Shown here piece after piece: positions 42,280 through 50,511 of a DNA stretch of 64,000 bases. Source of the DNA: CAYNSB01 sp964399625 (GTDB taxonomy: Bacteria; Planctomycetota; Phycisphaerae; Phycisphaerales; UBA1924); NCBI GenBank assembly GCA_964399625.1, contig CAYNSB010000013.1, forward strand, positions 1-64,000. Direction: 5' to 3'. The stretch's first letter is position 1; every line of letters starts with the position of its first letter. The position numbers and the translations under genes are program-made. A model generated the notes under the pieces. That model was not told the origin of the DNA, did not search any database, and was given only the letters and a program-made list of their open reading frames with translations.

Positions 42280-43434
42280 TCAGGCCCGGAAGACCGTTGC
42301 GGGTTCGATGGCGAGCACGCGTCGGACGCTGACGAACGTGGCGAGGAACACGACGACCCCGATCGCGATCGCGGTGAGGGCGAGGATCTGCCAGTACACC
42401 GTGAAGTCCAGGTCGGTGCCCTTGAACGCCTCGAAGAAGGTGAGCGTGCCCAGGATGCCCACGCCGTACCCGATCACGCCCACGAGCGAGGCCTGAAGCA
42501 GCGTGAGCCCGAAGAGGCGGGCGTTGCTCGCGCCCATCGCCTTGAGGGCGGCGAGGTTCTTGAGGTTGTCCAGCACGAAGAGATAGAACGTCTGCCCGCT
42601 GATGGCGATGCCCACGACCACGCCCAGCAGCACCGTGACGCCGAAGTTGATCGGGATGCCCGTGTTTCGCAGGTAGTACCCCACGGTCTTGAACCCGAAC
42701 TCCCGACGCGTGTAGAGGCGGAGCCCCGTCTCCCGCGACACCGCCGCACGAAGATCGTCCAGGCTCGCGCCCGGGCGGGACGCGGCCCCGATGAACGAGA
42801 GCGTCCGACGCTCGCGGGGGGCCCAGTCCTGCGCTCGCGAGAGCGTCGTGTAGACGATCGGCTGGCTGATGAACGGACGCGTGTTGTGGCTCAGCCCCAC
42901 GATCACGGCGCGGCGCTCGTTGATCTCGATGGTGTCGCCCACGCCCGGAGCGCGCGTCCGCCCGTCGGCGTCACGAACCGAGAGGAGCTTGCCGGCGTCG
43001 AGCTCGTCGATGACCACGCTGTCGGGGCGGCGAAGGTCCTCCACGCGCCCGGCGACCATCCGGGGCGGCGCGCCCGTCAGCGTCGCGTCGTCCAGGCCCA
43101 TGATGACGCACGTGCGGAATCGTCCGTCGCTCATCTTGACCTTGATGGGCGTGCGCTGGAAGGGCACGGCCCAGTCGATGCCGTCGATGCCACGAATACG
43201 CGAGAGCGCCGTGTCGCTCACGGGCTTGATGTCCTCCACGAATTCGGTCGCGGGATCGGCGATGATGAACGGCACCCCGCGAAGGTCCTGGATCACGCTC
43301 CACGTGCGGGCCATGAGCCCCGTGAAGATCGTGATCTGGTGCGACATGAGCATCGCGGCGAGGGTGACGCCAAACACGATGCCAAGGTACTTGGCGCGAT
43401 CGCCCAGGAGCATCTTGATCGCCACGCGGATCAT
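42280..43434 (-). CDS. DevC/MacB-type ABC permease (first copy)
   Basis: A 384-residue permease with an N-terminal span after MLLGDRAKYLGIVFGVTLAA, a periplasmic core containing MGLDDATLTGAPP, and three C-terminal FtsX spans (VTVLLGVVVGIAISGQTFYLF, LLQASLVGVIGYGVGILGTL, ILALTAIAIGVVVFLATF). LKNLAALKAMGASNARLFGL is the ATPase coupling motif. ATG 43434 overlaps the tetR stop (ATGA). Its closest relative in the window is the permease at 44252, sharing GDRxKYLxI, GLDDATLTGxPP and NTGIPINFG/YTGIPINFG. Confidence 0.92.
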   Translation of the reverse strand: MIRVAIKMLLGDRAKYLGIVFGVTLAAMLMSHQITIFTGLMARTWSVIQDLRGVPFIIADPATEFVEDIKPVSDTALSRIRGIDGIDWAVPFQRTPIKVKMSDGRFRTCVIMGLDDATLTGAPPRMVAGRVEDLRRPDSVVIDELDAGKLLSVRDADGRTRAPGVGDTIEINERRAVIVGLSHNTRPFISQPIVYTTLSRAQDWAPRERRTLSFIGAASRPGASLDDLRAAVSRETGLRLYTRREFGFKTVGYYLRNTGIPINFGVTVLLGVVVGIAISGQTFYLFVLDNLKNLAALKAMGASNARLFGLTLLQASLVGVIGYGVGILGTLTFFEAFKGTDLDFTVYWQILALTAIAIGVVVFLATFVSVRRVLAIEPATVFRA

Positions 43435-44087
43435 GGCCTGAACTCCCGGTTCGCACGCTCGTTGAGCAGCCCGCGCAGGACCGCCTCGCACATCGTGCGC
43501 GAGCGACGGTCGAGGCTCCGCCAATCCATCCAAGGGCACTCGCCGTGGCTGACCTGCAGCGACGCCACGCCGTGCACGCCCGCCCAGAGCACCTGCGCGA
43601 GAAGCTCGGGGTCCTTGTGCTCTGGGGCGAACGCGCCGCGCTCCATCGCCTCCTCGACCGCCCGCTTGAGGAACGCGAAGGCGTCGTGGTCGGGGTCGCC
43701 CTTGTGGTCCAGGTCCTCCTGGCGGGGCTCGACGCGATGCAGGTCCGGCGTCATGAACATGAGCCGGTACTGGTTCGGGAACTCGTGCGCGAAGCGGATG
43801 TACGCGCGACCGATCTGGTAGATGCGTGCGACGGGGTCGGGCACGCGTCCGATCTTGTTGAAGTGCGCCGCGAGCGAGGCGAAGTCCTGCCGGCAGAGCT
43901 CGACGAGAATCTCCTCTTTGTCGGCGAAATGCGTGTAGAGCGCCGGCGCCGAGTACTCGATTGCCTCGGCGATCTTCCGGAGGGACACGGCCTCGTACCC
44001 GTGGCGGACGAAGAGGTCGCGCGCCGCCGCGAGGATCTTCTCGCGGACCGCCGCCTGCTCTCGTGCCCGTCGATCCGTGGAGGTCAT
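43431..44087 (-). CDS. TetR-family repressor (first)
   Basis: A 218-residue regulator with an N-terminal TetR helix-turn-helix (REKILAAARDLFVRHGYEAVSLRKIAEAIEYSAPALYTHFADKEEI) and a ligand-binding C-terminal domain of TetR_C type. The ATG at 44087 is chosen for the family start; an upstream frame lacks support. It is directly upstream of and coupled to the first permease. The inverted repeats at 44102-44145 just before it are its likely operator, so it probably represses its own operon, relieved by an exported substrate. Confidence 0.92.
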   Translation of the reverse strand: MTSTDRRAREQAAVREKILAAARDLFVRHGYEAVSLRKIAEAIEYSAPALYTHFADKEEILVELCRQDFASLAAHFNKIGRVPDPVARIYQIGRAYIRFAHEFPNQYRLMFMTPDLHRVEPRQEDLDHKGDPDHDAFAFLKRAVEEAMERGAFAPEHKDPELLAQVLWAGVHGVASLQVSHGECPWMDWRSLDRRSRTMCEAVLRGLLNERANREFRP

Positions 44088-44101
44088 GGCCGTTCCCAAT
44101 A

Positions 44102-44145
44102 ACAGTGCTCTGTCAGTTAACACTGTAAACACACATCGCAGTGTT
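44102..44145 (-). promoter_or_regulatory. Inverted repeats upstream of the first tetR, candidate operator
   Basis: AACACTG (44119-44125) and CAGTGTT (44139-44145) form a perfect inverted repeat, and ACAGTG (44102-44107) pairs with CACTGT (44121-44126), giving three related half-sites. The stretch is markedly more A/T-rich than its surroundings and ends 15 bases before the tetR ATG, where an autoregulated TetR operator/promoter would sit. Confidence 0.6.
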
Positions 44146-44251
44146 CGTCAAGTCCAGCCGCCGGTTTCATCTCCAGTGCAGATTTCGCACGCCCAAACCC
44201 ACAAACACCGCCCGAACCGCCCCGGGGCGTTCGCCCCACGGATGGCTTTGC

Positions 44252-45430
44252 TCAACTCTTGAACACGATCGCCGGCTCCAGTCGCATCACCTTCCACACG
44301 CTCACCAGCGACGCCAGAACCGCGATGACGACCACCGCCCCGCCCGTGATCACCAGCGTCTGCCAGAGCAGGCGGAACGCCAATTCGCTGTGCTTGCTGA
44401 CGGCATCGAACCGCGACGCGAGCCCCACGCCCAGCCCGTACCCGACGACGCCCACCAGCGCCGCCTGGAGCATGATCATCCGCAGGATCTGGCGGTTGGT
44501 CGCGCCCATCGCCTTGAGCGCGCCCAGATGGCGCAGGTTCTCGAGCGTGAACTGGTAGAACAGCAGCCCCGAGATGCCCGTGCCCACCACGAACGCGAGC
44601 ACCACGGCGATGCCGAAGTTGATCGGAATGCCCGTGTACTTCATGAAGTACAGGATGGTCTTCCACGAGAAGTCCCACGCGGTGAGCGCCTCGAGCCCGG
44701 TCTGGGCCTTGATCGAGGCGCACAGCGCCCTGGGGTCCACGCCCGGCTTGGCCTTGGCGATCACGAACGACAGGAGCTTGCGCTCGCGCGGGGCGTACTG
44801 CAGCGCTCGCGTGTACGTCGTGTAGACCACGGGCTGGCTCTGGAACGTGCGCGAGACCCGGCAGATCCCCACCACCACCGCGCGCTTGTCGTTCAGTTCC
44901 AGCGTGTCGCCGATCTTCAGCGGCTCGGGCTTGGAGTCGGGAATCGGGTTCCCCTCCGCGTCCCGCGGACGCTTGGCGAGGCGCCCCGTGGCCCCCGTGA
45001 TGTCCACGATCACGCCCTCGGACTGGCGCAGCCCCTCGAGCGTGCCCTCGACCATCTCGGGCGGGCCGCCCGTCAGCGTCGCGTCGTCGAGCCCGACCAC
45101 GTTGCAGTTCTGGAAGTTTCCGTCGTCCAGCCGGGCCCGCAGGATCCCCTTGTAGAGCGGCATCGCCCACTCCACGCCGCTGACCCCGCGCACCCGCTGG
45201 AGCTCCGTGTCCTGCAGGGGCTTCACGTCGTCGATGAACTGCACCTTGGGGTCCATGACCCAGACGTCCGGCTGGGCGGTGTCGTGGATGAACCCGAACG
45301 TGCGCGACATGATCCCGCAGAAGATGGACATCTGCTGCGTCATCAGGAACGACGCGATGGTGATGCCGATGATGATGCTCAGGTACTTCACCCGATCGCC
45401 CATGAGCATGCGGAGCGCGACGAAATTCAC
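44252..45430 (-). CDS. DevC/MacB-type ABC permease (second copy)
   Basis: A 392-residue paralogue of the permease at 42280: N-terminal span after LMGDRVKYLSIIIGITIASF, VVGLDDATLTGGPPEMVEG, and C-terminal FtsX spans (GIAVVLAFVVGTGISGLLFYQF, MLQAALVGVVGYGLGVGLA, LVITGGAVVVIAVLASLVSV). The GTG start overlaps the second tetR stop as GTGA. It has no ATPase of its own next to it; the only candidate is at 41510. It could pair with the first permease as a heterodimer or act as an alternative. Confidence 0.92.
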   Translation of the reverse strand: MNFVALRMLMGDRVKYLSIIIGITIASFLMTQQMSIFCGIMSRTFGFIHDTAQPDVWVMDPKVQFIDDVKPLQDTELQRVRGVSGVEWAMPLYKGILRARLDDGNFQNCNVVGLDDATLTGGPPEMVEGTLEGLRQSEGVIVDITGATGRLAKRPRDAEGNPIPDSKPEPLKIGDTLELNDKRAVVVGICRVSRTFQSQPVVYTTYTRALQYAPRERKLLSFVIAKAKPGVDPRALCASIKAQTGLEALTAWDFSWKTILYFMKYTGIPINFGIAVVLAFVVGTGISGLLFYQFTLENLRHLGALKAMGATNRQILRMIMLQAALVGVVGYGLGVGLASRFDAVSKHSELAFRLLWQTLVITGGAVVVIAVLASLVSVWKVMRLEPAIVFKS

Positions 45431-46089
45431 GGGCTGCCTCCGATCGTGCGCCGGCGGCTCTCGATGCCGGCGCGGGAGAAACTCGAAATGTTCTCGATGA
45501 TCTCTTCGATCGCCCCGGCGTCGTACCCCTGCTCGGGGATCAGGCGCTGGATCACGGGGCGGGCGTGCTTGTAGAACAGGATCTGCCCAAGGATCGAGTT
45601 GCAGCAGAGGCGCACATCCCGCTCGCGCGCGCCCGGGCCGAGCATCTCGGCGACAATCTCCTTGAGCACGTCGTGCTGCGGCTTGATGAACCTCGGGATG
45701 AGATCGTCCAGAGCGCGGGTGGGCTCGGCCATCTCTCGGGCCATGAGCTTGCCGATCGTCGCGTGGGCACCATCGGTGAGCATGCGCTCGACCATGGAGC
45801 GGATGAACGCGAGCAGGCGCTGCTCGGGCGGGCCCTGCCGGAAGCTCGCGGCCCGATCCGCGAACGCGGCGAACGAACGCTGGGCCCCCCACTCCAGGAC
45901 CGCGCGATAGAGCCCCTCCTTGTCGCGGAAGTGGTAGTTGACCGCGGCGATGTTCGCTCCGGCCTTGGCGCAGATGTCGCGGACCGTGGCGTTCTGAAAG
46001 CCGTGCGCCACGAAAACCTCGGCGGCGGCCTCGATGAGCCTCTCACGCGTTCGTGCTTCGGCGTGTTCGTGCGACTGGAGCGACGTCAC
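45427..46089 (-). CDS. TetR-family repressor (second)
   Basis: A 220-residue regulator with TetR helix-turn-helix (RERLIEAAAEVFVAHGFQNATVRDICAKAGANIAAVNYHFRDKEGLYRAVLEW) and a C-terminal domain of CecR/DUF1956 type (GLYRAVLEWG..., RALDDLIPRFIKPQHDVLKEIVAEMLG). It is coupled to the second permease gene. The near-perfect palindrome at 46113-46131 lies 24 bases upstream. Its domain family differs from the first TetR, so the two probably answer to different ligands. Confidence 0.92.
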   Translation of the reverse strand: MTSLQSHEHAEARTRERLIEAAAEVFVAHGFQNATVRDICAKAGANIAAVNYHFRDKEGLYRAVLEWGAQRSFAAFADRAASFRQGPPEQRLLAFIRSMVERMLTDGAHATIGKLMAREMAEPTRALDDLIPRFIKPQHDVLKEIVAEMLGPGARERDVRLCCNSILGQILFYKHARPVIQRLIPEQGYDAGAIEEIIENISSFSRAGIESRRRTIGGSP

Positions 46090-46112
46090 GCGGTCACAGT
46101 AGCCCTAGCAAT

Positions 46113-46134
46113 CACGTGTTTCAAACACGTGTTT
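46113..46134 (-). promoter_or_regulatory. Palindrome upstream of the second tetR, candidate operator
   Basis: CACGTGTTT and AAACACGTG form a perfect 9-base inverted repeat with a one-base centre (46113-46131), and the overlapping 46123-46134 reads AAACACGTGTTT, itself a palindrome. Three CACGTG-type half-sites in 22 bases, in the 75-base gap between purC and tetR, strongly suggest a TetR-family operator. Confidence 0.7.
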
Positions 46135-46164
46135 GTACTGAATCTGGCTCGTGTGTCCGGCTCG

Positions 46165-47148
46165 TCAGGTGCACAGAAGATCCCGGGCCTCGGCGTACTT
46201 CTCACGAGTCCTGGCGACGACTTCCTGGGGCAGATCGGGGCCGGGCGGGGACTTCGCCCACTGCAGCGAATCCACGAGCCCCTGGAGATACTCACGCAGG
46301 TACTGCTTGTCGAAGCTCCGCTGGGGCTGGCCGGGCTTGTATCCCTCGACGGGCCAGAACCGCGAGCTGTCGGGGGTCAGGGCCTCGTCGATGAGCATGG
46401 GCTCGCCGGCGGGCGTGTGGACCGGCACGCCGAACTCGAACTTCGTGTCGGCAATGATGATGCCGCGGGATCGGGCGTGCTCGCTGGCGGCGCGGTAGAT
46501 CGACAGGCTCGCCTCACGCAGATGCTCCATGAGCCCTCGCCCGACGAGTTGCCCGGCGCGATCGAAGGCGATGTTCTCGTCGTGCGCGCCTTGCTGGGCC
46601 TTGGTCGCGGGGGTGAAGATGGGCTCGGGGAGGCGATCGCACTGGCGGAGGCCCGCGGGCAGCTTCACGCCGCACACCGTGCCCGTCTGGAGGTAGTCCT
46701 TCCAGCCCGATCCTTCCAGGTAGCCACGGACAACGCATTCGATGGGGATGACGCTGCAGCGGGTCGCGATGGTGACGCGACCGAACAGGTCCTTTCGCGG
46801 CGTGCCACGCCCGGAGGCAAAGGCAACATCGGGAATCTGCCCTGCGTCGGTGGAGATCAGGTGCGTCCGGCAGAGGCCCCGCTTGGCGATGAACTGGAAC
46901 CAGAACGTGGAGATCTCGGTGAGGAGCTTCCCCTTTCCCGGGATGGGCGTGGGCATGACAACATCGAACGCCGAGACGCGGTCCGTCGCGACCAGCAGCG
47001 AGCGCGGCGGTTCGCCGTCCCGTGGGGGCAGGTCGTACACGTCACGAACCTTCCCCTGGCGTCGGTTGGGGAGGTTGAGTTCCGTGGCGACGACGGCGGA
47101 AGTGGCCGCGGGGGAATCCGAATCAGACGCGCGTGAAGCTACCGGCAT
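46165..47148 (-). CDS. purC: SAICAR synthetase PurC
   Basis: PurC joins aspartate to CAIR with ATP in purine synthesis. The 327-residue protein is of the longer, yeast-like type, with QGKVRDVYDL, ATDRVSAFDVVMPTPIPGKGK, RGYLEGSGWKDYLQTG, IIIADTKFEFG and DEALTPDSSRFWP, all family motifs. ATG at 47148 precedes a Ser/Ala-rich 20-residue leader. It reads toward the second tetR, 75 bases away, with the palindromic site between. Confidence 0.95.
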   Translation of the reverse strand: MPVASRASDSDSPAATSAVVATELNLPNRRQGKVRDVYDLPPRDGEPPRSLLVATDRVSAFDVVMPTPIPGKGKLLTEISTFWFQFIAKRGLCRTHLISTDAGQIPDVAFASGRGTPRKDLFGRVTIATRCSVIPIECVVRGYLEGSGWKDYLQTGTVCGVKLPAGLRQCDRLPEPIFTPATKAQQGAHDENIAFDRAGQLVGRGLMEHLREASLSIYRAASEHARSRGIIIADTKFEFGVPVHTPAGEPMLIDEALTPDSSRFWPVEGYKPGQPQRSFDKQYLREYLQGLVDSLQWAKSPPGPDLPQEVVARTREKYAEARDLLCT

Positions 47149-47330
47149 GGATCGATCGTACAACCCCCGACCCGCCGGGACGGCACGGGGTGTTGGCGGC
47201 ACGCTCGCCGCGCTCCGCGCCAAGCCCCGCGTTCCGCGACCTAGACTCCCCTCCTGCGCGAGGGCGCCCCGGCCCAGAGGGCGAGGCGCCGCGTGCTTCC
47301 GATCCGCTCGCTCGGAGGTCGCCCGGCCGA

Positions 47331-49067
47331 ATGCTCAGCTTCTCTGTCCTGGATCCGCCCGGCACCTCTTCTCCGCTGTCGCTGCGCCACGCGTGCTGCC
47401 TCGGTCCCGATGACAACCCGATCCAGGCGTCGCTGACGCTCGAGGCGGGCGTCGTGCGGATCGAGCGCCCCAACAGCGAATCCGCCGCGCTGCAGGTCCA
47501 GTTCCCCGTGGGCGCGCCCGGGCAAGGCCCCGCGTCCCAGCCCCTGGGCGTGCTGACCCTGCGGACGTGCCTGCTGCCGGACCGTGCCGAGCCCTACCTG
47601 CTAAGCCTGGAGCTGGCCCGGCATCGGATCATGCTGGTGCTCAACAAGCTCGAGCAATGGGCGATGTTCGATCTGGCGAGCGACTCGCCGGGCATGGCGG
47701 AGTTCGAGCAGGCCCGCGGCGAGTTCACGCGGGCCCTGGTCGCGATGTGCCATCGCGGGCCGAGCGGCCCCGACGAGGAATCCCTTCGCGCGGCGGACGC
47801 GGCGGCCCGCCGGGCCCTGGCGCTGTCGATCGACGCGAGCGAGCGCCTCACGCTGCTGCAGGCGGAGCGCCAGCTGCGCGCGCGGGCCGACGGTTCGGCG
47901 TTCAAGGAAGCGACGGAACGGATCGAGAAGATCGACACCGTGGGCGCCGATCGCATCCTGCCCGAGGGCGCCGCCAAGCCCCCGGACGGCGTGGGGATCG
48001 TGCTCCCGCGCCCAGCAGCAATGGGCGTCGCGGTCAATCCTGCTGCTTTCGCAGATGTGCTGACCAAGTCCGCGGCATCGCTGTGCGACTTCGTGACAAT
48101 GCCCATGCGCTGGGTGGACATGGAGCCCACGGAGGGCAAGTACGCCTTCGCCAAGACGGACAAGTGGATCGAGTGGGCGGTGCGGACGGCGAAGATCCCC
48201 GTGCACGCCGGCCCGCTCATCGATTTCCGCGAGCTGTGCGTGCCCGAGTGGCTCTACATCTGGGAGCACGACTACGAGACGCTGCGCGAACTGGTGTACG
48301 AGCACGTCAAGGCGCTGGTGACGCGCTACCGCAAGACGGTGACCCGCTGGACGGTCTGCTCCGGGCTGCACGTGAACGAGAGCTTCGCGATGACGCTCGA
48401 GCGGATGATGGACCTGACGCGGATCTGCGCGCTGCTCGTCCGCAAGTTGCAGCCGACGGCGAAGGTGCAGGTCGAGATCGCGCGTCCGTGGGGCGAGTAC
48501 GTCGCCGGGAACAAGCGGGCGATGCCGCCGCGCCTCTACGCGGACATGATCCAGCAGGCGGGCATCGCGATCGATGCGCTTGCGATCCGCGTGCAGATGG
48601 GGCACCCGCTTCCGGCCTCGGGCGGGAGGAGCACGCGCGACCTGATGTCCCTGTCGGACCTGCTCGATCGTTACGCCGAGGTGGACAAGCCGCTGTGCGT
48701 GACGGCGGTGGGCGCGCCGAGCCAGGCGATCACTCCCGTGCCTCCACCGCAGCGCGGATCGACGCCGCCCGCACCGCCCGAGGACCCCGGATACTGGCGC
48801 CAGCCCTGGAGCGCCGCGGCGCAGCAGTCGTGGCTGCGCGAGGTCGTGCGCATCTGCGCGAGCAAGCCGTACGTCTCGAGCGTCTGCTGGCAGGACCTGT
48901 ACGACCTGCCTCCGGCCCAGGCGGCGGGCAACCCGCTGGGCGCGGGCGGGGCGGAGATGCCCTTCGGCGGGCTCCTCAACGATCAGGGCGCGCCCAAGCC
49001 CGCGGCGAACACGTTCGCCGAGCTGCGCCGGGCGCTGCACGCGGCACCCGCCAACAAGGGATCCTGA
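47331..49067 (+). CDS. GH10-like protein lacking the nucleophile Glu
   Basis: A 578-residue protein. The middle and C-terminal parts resemble GH10 endo-xylanase barrels: FVTMPMRWVDMEPTEGKY (about 254-271), RWTVCSGLHVNES with the acid/base Glu at E350 (VxNE), and a later strand PLCVTAVGAPS at 454-464. In active GH10 enzymes that strand reads TEL with the nucleophile Glu; here it is Ala (A459), so retaining xylanase activity is unlikely. The N-terminal 220 residues are a separate region. No signal peptide is evident, so it may be cytoplasmic. ATG 47331 has GGAGG about twelve bases upstream. Confidence 0.72.
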   Translation: MLSFSVLDPPGTSSPLSLRHACCLGPDDNPIQASLTLEAGVVRIERPNSESAALQVQFPVGAPGQGPASQPLGVLTLRTCLLPDRAEPYLLSLELARHRIMLVLNKLEQWAMFDLASDSPGMAEFEQARGEFTRALVAMCHRGPSGPDEESLRAADAAARRALALSIDASERLTLLQAERQLRARADGSAFKEATERIEKIDTVGADRILPEGAAKPPDGVGIVLPRPAAMGVAVNPAAFADVLTKSAASLCDFVTMPMRWVDMEPTEGKYAFAKTDKWIEWAVRTAKIPVHAGPLIDFRELCVPEWLYIWEHDYETLRELVYEHVKALVTRYRKTVTRWTVCSGLHVNESFAMTLERMMDLTRICALLVRKLQPTAKVQVEIARPWGEYVAGNKRAMPPRLYADMIQQAGIAIDALAIRVQMGHPLPASGGRSTRDLMSLSDLLDRYAEVDKPLCVTAVGAPSQAITPVPPPQRGSTPPAPPEDPGYWRQPWSAAAQQSWLREVVRICASKPYVSSVCWQDLYDLPPAQAAGNPLGAGGAEMPFGGLLNDQGAPKPAANTFAELRRALHAAPANKGS

Positions 49068-49070
49068 GCC

Positions 49071-50087
49071 GTGCCGCGGGCCAGCCGCGCTCCGTTCCAG
49101 ACGCCGCTGGGCGTGATGCTGCGGGGGCTCGTCGCGCGAGCGCCGTCCGCACGCATCGCGCTGCGCATGCCCGGGCGATCGCACAAGGGCCCTCTTTCTC
49201 CCGCGACGCCCGCTCAGATCGCGCTGGCGATGGAGCTTCGCACCGACGTGGAGCATCTTGCCCTGTCGATCGGCGAGCGCAACGTGCTCCACCCGCACCT
49301 GCTGCAGGAGGCGGAGATCTGGCTCGGGCAGCAGCTCGCGCGCACGGGGTACGCGGTTCGCCGGCAGGCGTGCGACATCGCGGGCGTGTCGTGCGCGAAT
49401 CTCGACGCGGAGATTCCGGGGCGGGAGAGGCCCGAGGAGATCGTGATCATCGGGGCGCACTACGACGCGGTCGGCGGGTGCCCCGCGGCCAACGACAACG
49501 GCTCGGGAGTCGCCGCGGTTCTGGCGCTCGCGCGACGATTCGCGGGCACGACACCTCGGCGCACGCTCCGCTTCGCGCTCTTCGTGAACGAGGAGCCTCC
49601 CTTTTTCTGGACCGAGGCGATGGGGAGTCTGGTCTACGCCCGCGCGTGCAAGGCGCGGAACGAGAACATCGTCGCGATGCTCACGCCCGAGACGATCGGG
49701 TGCTACCTCGACGAGCGGGGCTCGCAGAAGTACCCGCTGCGGGCGATCGGGCTTGCCTACCCCACGCGGGGGAACTTCATCGCGTTCCTGGGCATGGGTG
49801 AGTCCGCGGGGCTCGTCCGCAGGTGCGTGGGCGAGTTCCGAAGGACCACGCCCTTTCCCAGCATCGGCGCGGCGCTGCCGGCGATCATCCCCGGCGTGGG
49901 CGCGTCGGACCACTGGTCCTTCTGGCAGTTGGGGTACCCGGCGCTCATGGTCACGGACACCGCGCCGTTCCGGTACGTCCATTACCACCAGAAGAGCGAC
50001 ACGCCCGACAAGATGGACTTCGAACGCATGGCGCGTGTGGTCTCGGGCCTTGAGCACGTGGTCCGCGATTTGGCGGACGGCGCGTGA
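49071..50087 (+). CDS. M28-family metallopeptidase (aminopeptidase-like)
   Basis: A 338-residue zinc peptidase of family M28 (aminopeptidase Y/QC-like). Zinc-site motifs GAHYDAVGGCPAANDNGSGVA, VNEEPPFFW, SDHWSFWQLGYPALMVTDTA and YHQKSDTPDKMDF are all present. The GTG start follows the GH10-like stop by three bases. N-terminal signal peptide is unclear, and the Arg-rich start may suit a membrane or Tat-like route. It likely removes N-terminal residues from peptides. Confidence 0.9.
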   Translation: MPRASRAPFQTPLGVMLRGLVARAPSARIALRMPGRSHKGPLSPATPAQIALAMELRTDVEHLALSIGERNVLHPHLLQEAEIWLGQQLARTGYAVRRQACDIAGVSCANLDAEIPGRERPEEIVIIGAHYDAVGGCPAANDNGSGVAAVLALARRFAGTTPRRTLRFALFVNEEPPFFWTEAMGSLVYARACKARNENIVAMLTPETIGCYLDERGSQKYPLRAIGLAYPTRGNFIAFLGMGESAGLVRRCVGEFRRTTPFPSIGAALPAIIPGVGASDHWSFWQLGYPALMVTDTAPFRYVHYHQKSDTPDKMDFERMARVVSGLEHVVRDLADGA

Positions 50088-50103
50088 CCTGAAGGCGCTG
50101 CGC

Positions 50104-50388
50104 CTATCGCCCCCGCCCCTTCGGGCCCGAGAGCTCATTCACGACCTCGGCGAGCTCCTTCACGTCCTTCTTGCCCATGATGCGCTCGATCGCCGGGGCG
50201 TCGTCGAGCACCTTGGGAAGCGCCTTGCCCACACCATCCCAAAGGCGAGCGGCCTTCTTGGGGTCGCTCGTCAGGTACAGCTCGCTCACGGCTTCGGCGA
50301 GTTTCTGCAGAGCCAGCGTGTCCAGGTGCGCGTAGTACCTGCGCACGATGCCCTTCTGGTACGCGCTGAGGAACTGACCCTTGGCCAC
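50104..50388 (-). CDS. Conserved-looking helical protein of unknown function
   Basis: A 94-residue, mostly helical, basic protein (GIVRRYYAHLDTLALQKLAEAVSELYLTSDPKKAARLW ... KKDVKELAEVVNEL). The GTG at 50388 is preferred because AAGGGAG lies five bases before it; an ATG five codons upstream overlaps that site. It converges on the M28 gene. Good coding character but no family recognised. Confidence 0.65.
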   Translation of the reverse strand: MAKGQFLSAYQKGIVRRYYAHLDTLALQKLAEAVSELYLTSDPKKAARLWDGVGKALPKVLDDAPAIERIMGKKDVKELAEVVNELSGPKGRGR

Positions 50389-50511
50389 GGCGACTCCCTT
50401 CAACGGACGAGCGTCTCACTTGGGTGCGAGCGCCCGCGCGGGGTACGGTATCCCGCCCGAGGGCGTTCTCCGCTACACTCGGGCCCTGGCCCTCGGTGCA
50501 GGACAACGCTG

